Assembly (NCBI RefSeq): GCF_026241095.1
Contig: NZ_JAPFGB010000001.1
Span: 372,001 to 436,000, forward strand
Direction: 5' to 3'
DNA length: 64,000 bases
Source of the DNA: Saccharopolyspora sp. NFXS83
GTDB lineage: Bacteria; Actinomycetota; Actinomycetes; Mycobacteriales; Pseudonocardiaceae
Below are positions 61,084-64,000 of this stretch, piece after piece (position 1 is the stretch's first letter; each line of letters opens with the position of its first letter). Position numbers and translations under genes: made by a program. The notes beneath the pieces are model-generated. The model did no database searches. It saw only the letters and a program-made list of their open reading frames with translations, and was not told the origin of the DNA.

Positions 61084-61228
61084 TGCTTCCCGCCGGCGGC
61101 CCTCACCGGTCGCCGGCGGTGGCCGTCCGGGCGGCGGAGCCGGATTCCGTCGTCCGCTCGCGGTTCGCCGCGGGCTGCCATCCCATCGACGTCAAATAGC
61201 GGGCGTCGTGAGGTAAAGGAAACTCAAC

Positions 61229-62311
61229 ATGCTCATCTCCCAGCGACCCTCACTGGCCGAAGAGGCCGTGACCGAGACCCGCTCCCGGTTCGTCATCGAA
61301 CCGCTGGAGCCCGGCTTCGGCTACACCCTCGGCAACTCGCTGCGCCGGACCTTGCTGTCCTCCATCCCCGGCGCGGCCGTCACCAGCCTGCGCATTGACG
61401 GTGTGCTGCACGAGTTCACCACCATTCCGGGCGTGAAGGAGGACGTCACCGACGTCATCCTGAACCTCAAGGAGCTCGTCACGAGCTCCGAGGAGGACGA
61501 GCCGGTCACGATGTACCTGCGCAAGCAGGGCCCCGGTGAGGTCACCGCGGCCGACATCGTGCCGCCGGCCGGGGTCACCGTGCACAACCCGGATCTGCAC
61601 ATCGCCACGCTCAACGGCAAGGGAAAGCTGGAGATCGAGCTCGTCGTCGAGCGCGGTCGCGGCTACGTCCCGGCGGTGCAGAACAAGCAGACCGGTGCGG
61701 AGATCGGTCGCATCCCGGTGGACTCGATCTACTCGCCGGTGCTGAAGGTGACCTACAAGGTCGAGGCCACCCGTGTTGAGCAGCGCACCGACTTCGACAA
61801 GCTGATCCTGGACGTCGAGACCAAGCCGTCGATCACGCCGCGCGACGCGGTCGCGTCGGCCGGTCGGACCCTGGTCGAGCTGTTCGGGTTGGCGCGCGAG
61901 CTCAACGTGGACGCCGAGGGCATCGAGATCGGACCGTCGCCCGCCGAGGCCGACACCATCGCGGCCTACGCGATGCCGATCGAGGACCTGGACCTGACGG
62001 TGCGCTCCTACAACTGCCTCAAGCGGGAGGGCATTCACACCGTCGGCGAACTGGTGTCGCGCAGCGAGGCGGACCTGCTGGACATCCGCAACTTCGGTGC
62101 GAAGTCCATCGACGAGGTCAAGCTGAAGCTGGTGGGTCTGGGACTGGCCCTGAAGGACAGCCCGCCCGGGTTCGACCCGTCGGCCGCGGCCGCCGAGTAC
62201 GCCTCGGAGGGCTGGTCGGCGGACGACGACACCCCGCTGGGCTCCTTGTCGGTGGCCGAGGACAACGGCTACGACGACGGTCAGGACTACGCGGAGACAG
62301 AGCAGCTGTAG
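61229..62311 (+). CDS. rpoA: RNA polymerase alpha subunit
   Basis: This is a 360-residue subunit. The N-terminal dimerisation domain ('[20 protein letters not shown]') and the C-terminal domain ('[20 protein letters not shown]') are both present, joined by a normal linker. The C-terminus has an acidic extension. It nucleates polymerase assembly and contacts UP elements and activators. It is 145 bases after rpsD. Confidence 0.98.
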   Translation: MLISQRPSLAEEAVTETRSRFVIEPLEPGFGYTLGNSLRRTLLSSIPGAAVTSLRIDGVLHEFTTIPGVKEDVTDVILNLKELVTSSEEDEPVTMYLRKQGPGEVTAADIVPPAGVTVHNPDLHIATLNGKGKLEIELVVERGRGYVPAVQNKQTGAEIGRIPVDSIYSPVLKVTYKVEATRVEQRTDFDKLILDVETKPSITPRDAVASAGRTLVELFGLARELNVDAEGIEIGPSPAEADTIAAYAMPIEDLDLTVRSYNCLKREGIHTVGELVSRSEADLLDIRNFGAKSIDEVKLKLVGLGLALKDSPPGFDPSAAAAEYASEGWSADDDTPLGSLSVAEDNGYDDGQDYAETEQL

Positions 62312-62362
62312 CTGTGATGCGCGGGAAGGGCCACCCGATCCGCGCCTTGAGAGGAGCAAGCG

Positions 62363-62902
62363 ATGCCCACCCCCACCAAGGGAGCGCGTCTCGGCGGGTC
62401 GCCGTCGCACGAGCGGTTGATGCTGGCCAACCTGGCCACGTCGCTGTTCGAGCACGGGAAGATCACGACGACCGAGGCGAAGGCGAAGCGGCTGCGGCCG
62501 CTCGCCGAGCGCCTGATCACCAAAGCGAAAAAGGGCGACCTGCACAACCGTCGCGAGGTCATGAAGACCATCCGCGACAAAGACGTCGTGCACAAGCTGT
62601 TCGCCGAGATCGGTCCGCACTTCGCGGAGCGTCCGGGCGGTTACACCCGGATCATCAAGGCGATGCCGCGTCGCGGTGACAGCGCCAAGATGGCCGTGAT
62701 CGCCCTGGTGACGGAGAAGACCGTCACTTCTGAGGCGGAGGCCGCTCGCGGCACCAAGTTCGCGAAGGACGCCGAGCCGGCCGCCGAGGCGACCCCGGCT
62801 GCGGACGAGTCCGCCGCGGTCGAGACCGAGGCCGTCGAGGCCAAGGCCGACGCCGCCGCTGAGGCCAAGGCCGAGGAGGCCGAGAAGAAGGACGAGTCCT
62901 GA
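62363..62902 (+). CDS. rplQ: 50S ribosomal protein L17 with acidic C-terminal extension
   Basis: This is a 179-residue protein. The first 118 residues are standard ('[20 protein letters not shown]', '[20 protein letters not shown]'). The last 60 or so are Ala/Glu-rich ('[20 protein letters not shown]') and probably disordered; such tails occur in actinobacterial L17. It is followed directly by a terminator hairpin. Confidence 0.96.
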   Translation: MPTPTKGARLGGSPSHERLMLANLATSLFEHGKITTTEAKAKRLRPLAERLITKAKKGDLHNRREVMKTIRDKDVVHKLFAEIGPHFAERPGGYTRIIKAMPRRGDSAKMAVIALVTEKTVTSEAEAARGTKFAKDAEPAAEATPAADESAAVETEAVEAKADAAAEAKAEEAEKKDES

Positions 62903-62920
62903 TTCCGGTTTCTGACGCGT

Positions 62921-62963
62921 CGAACGAGCCCGTCGCTCCTTCCAGGGAGGGCGGGCTCGTTCG
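62921..62963 (+). terminator. rplQ terminator overlapping the truA 5' region
   Basis: A perfect 12-bp stem (62921-62932 with 62952-62963), with extra pairing inside the loop, is followed by TCTTCGCTT. It begins 18 bases after rplQ and ends 7 bases before the first standard in-frame truA start, so truA is either expressed by read-through or starts within the hairpin. Confidence 0.75.
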
Positions 62964-62970
62964 TCTTCGC

Positions 62971-63801
62971 TTGGACGTGTCCTACGACGGCACGGAATTC
63001 GCCGGTTGGGCGAAGCAGCCCGGGCAGCGCACGGTGCAGGGCCTCCTGGAGGACGCGCTGTCGAAGCAGCCGCCGGGCCGGGAGATGTCGCGATCGGTCG
63101 TGGTGGCAGGCCGCACGGACGCGGGCGTGCACGCCGACGGCCAGGTCGTGCACGTGGACGCGAAGCCGTTCCGCTCCGCCGCTGAGGCGCGGTTTCCCGT
63201 TGACGCGCGGGGGATTCCGATCCTGGAGCGGCTCGTGCACCGGTGGAACCGCATCCTGCCGGGCGACGTGCGGGTGCGATCGGCCGTGCTGGCGCCGGAC
63301 GGATTCAACGCCCGCTTCTCGGCGTTGCGGCGGCACTACCGGTACCAGGTCTCGGACGCGCCGTGGGGCGTGGATCCGTTGCGGCGGCGGGACACCTTGG
63401 CGTGGAACCGCGCGGTGGACGTGGACGTGCTGAACGCGGCCTCGCGGGATTTGCTGGGGCTGCGGGACTTCGCCGCGTTCTGCAAGCCCCGCGAGGGCGC
63501 GACGACGGTGCGCGAGTTGCAGCGCTTCGAGTGGGAGCGGGTCGCTGATCATCTGATCGTGGCCAGGGTGAGCGCGGACGCGTTCTGCCACTCGATGGTG
63601 CGGAGCCTGGTGGGCGTGCTGCTGCGGGTCGGCGACGGCCGTCAGGGCCGCGGCTGGCCCGCGGAGCTGGTGGGATCCGCGGAGCGCACCAGCGCGGTCG
63701 CGCCCGCGCACGGCCTCACCCTGGTGGGCGTCGACTACCCGGACAGCGCCGAACTCGCTGCTCGCGCAGAACGCACTCGGGCGCTGCGCTCGCTGTGTTG
63801 A
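62971..63801 (+). CDS. truA: tRNA pseudouridine synthase A
   Basis: This is a 276-residue enzyme that converts U38-40 of tRNA anticodon arms to pseudouridine. The catalytic Asp50 lies in '[16 protein letters not shown]'; '[11 protein letters not shown]' and '[20 protein letters not shown]' are family motifs. The start is uncertain. TTG 62971 is the first standard start, but it cuts the usual '[11 protein letters not shown]' first strand, and no ribosome site precedes it at normal spacing. The frame is open back to the rplQ stop, and GGGAGG (62945-62950) would fit a start near 62959, where the codon is GTT. Confidence 0.93.
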   Translation: MDVSYDGTEFAGWAKQPGQRTVQGLLEDALSKQPPGREMSRSVVVAGRTDAGVHADGQVVHVDAKPFRSAAEARFPVDARGIPILERLVHRWNRILPGDVRVRSAVLAPDGFNARFSALRRHYRYQVSDAPWGVDPLRRRDTLAWNRAVDVDVLNAASRDLLGLRDFAAFCKPREGATTVRELQRFEWERVADHLIVARVSADAFCHSMVRSLVGVLLRVGDGRQGRGWPAELVGSAERTSAVAPAHGLTLVGVDYPDSAELAARAERTRALRSLC

Positions 63802-63824
63802 GGCACGGCTCGTTCTGTTTGGGC

Positions 63825-63936
63825 GGTCGGGTGGCGGAACCTCAGCTGCCTTCTCGTTGCGGGATCGAATTTTCGAGTGGCTCTGCCACGCGTGACATTG
63901 CTGTCCTCGCGGTAGGACGGCTGAGAACCCGCGGGT
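63825..63936 (+). repeat. Interspersed repeat, copy B
   Basis: This is the second copy of the element at 21747-21857. The first 19 bases are identical (GGTCGGGTGGCGGAACCTC), as are several internal blocks (CCTTCTCG, TGCGGGATCGA, ATTGCTGTCCTC). The stem seen in copy A is retained with a G-U pair and an outer mismatch. It starts 24 bases after the truA stop, comparable with copy A's position after an ADPRH gene. Confidence 0.7.
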
Positions 63937-64000
63937 GACCGGCTTTTCGACGTGGGCCATGCAGGCACGGCCTTCGGCCGCGAGGCAAGCGTGGCTTCGC

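Overview
The window is high-GC actinobacterial chromosomal DNA. The tail of an mce operon, a Gram-positive-style gene order from rpoBC through the ribosomal-protein operons, GTG/TTG starts and a type VII (ESX)-associated toxin locus all point to the Pseudonocardiaceae. Saccharopolyspora is my best guess, but this is an inference from gene content and no sequence search was run. I saw no rRNA or tRNA genes, CRISPR arrays, transposases or replication origins.

Layout. (1) 1-5290: last part of an mce operon (MceD-like partial, MceE lipoprotein, MceF, two Mce-associated membrane proteins), closed by strong hairpins. (2) 5405-8548, minus strand: a TPR-CHAT protein whose caspase-like domain seems to lack its catalytic histidine. 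(3) 9121-16872: rpoB-rpoC with a clear promoter, an intercistronic hairpin and a terminator. (4) 16953-20488: small accessory genes (a short unknown, a quinone oxidoreductase, an acidic unknown, a MocR regulator). (5) 20612-35510: the most unusual region, an island between rpoBC and the str operon. It holds an intact ADP-ribosylglycohydrolase (ADPRH), a 1216-residue protein with one dead and one intact ADPRH domain, a YbaB-like protein, an EspC-like type VII secretion protein, a 1730-residue putative polymorphic toxin, a translationally coupled ADPRH pseudo-enzyme, and a protein ending in a TNT-type NAD-glycohydrolase domain. (6) 35653-40434: str operon (rpsL, rpsG, fusA, tuf). (7) 41008-50958: S10 and spc ribosomal-protein operons, interrupted by a hairpin after rpsQ and a triple hairpin before rpsH. 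(8) 51482-53485: three secreted-protein genes inserted between rplO and secY, headed by a LacI-type operator. (9) 53768-56809: secY, adk, map. (10) 56821-58406, minus strand: two paralogous SAM-dependent methyltransferases. (11) 59082-63801: infA, rpmJ, rpsM, rpsK, rpsD, rpoA, rplQ, truA.

How the genes fit together. Most of the window is the core transcription and translation block, organised into a few long operons separated by strong hairpins. The str and S10 leaders share a 17-nt hairpin motif. Accessory genes have been inserted at operon boundaries. The 20.6-35.5 kb island appears to combine type VII secretion-linked effectors with NAD/ADP-ribose enzymology: ADPRH domains that would remove ADP-ribose, two degenerate copies that may only bind, and a TNT domain that would consume NAD. 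An interspersed repeat of about 110 bp occurs just downstream of two unrelated genes (21747 and 63825).
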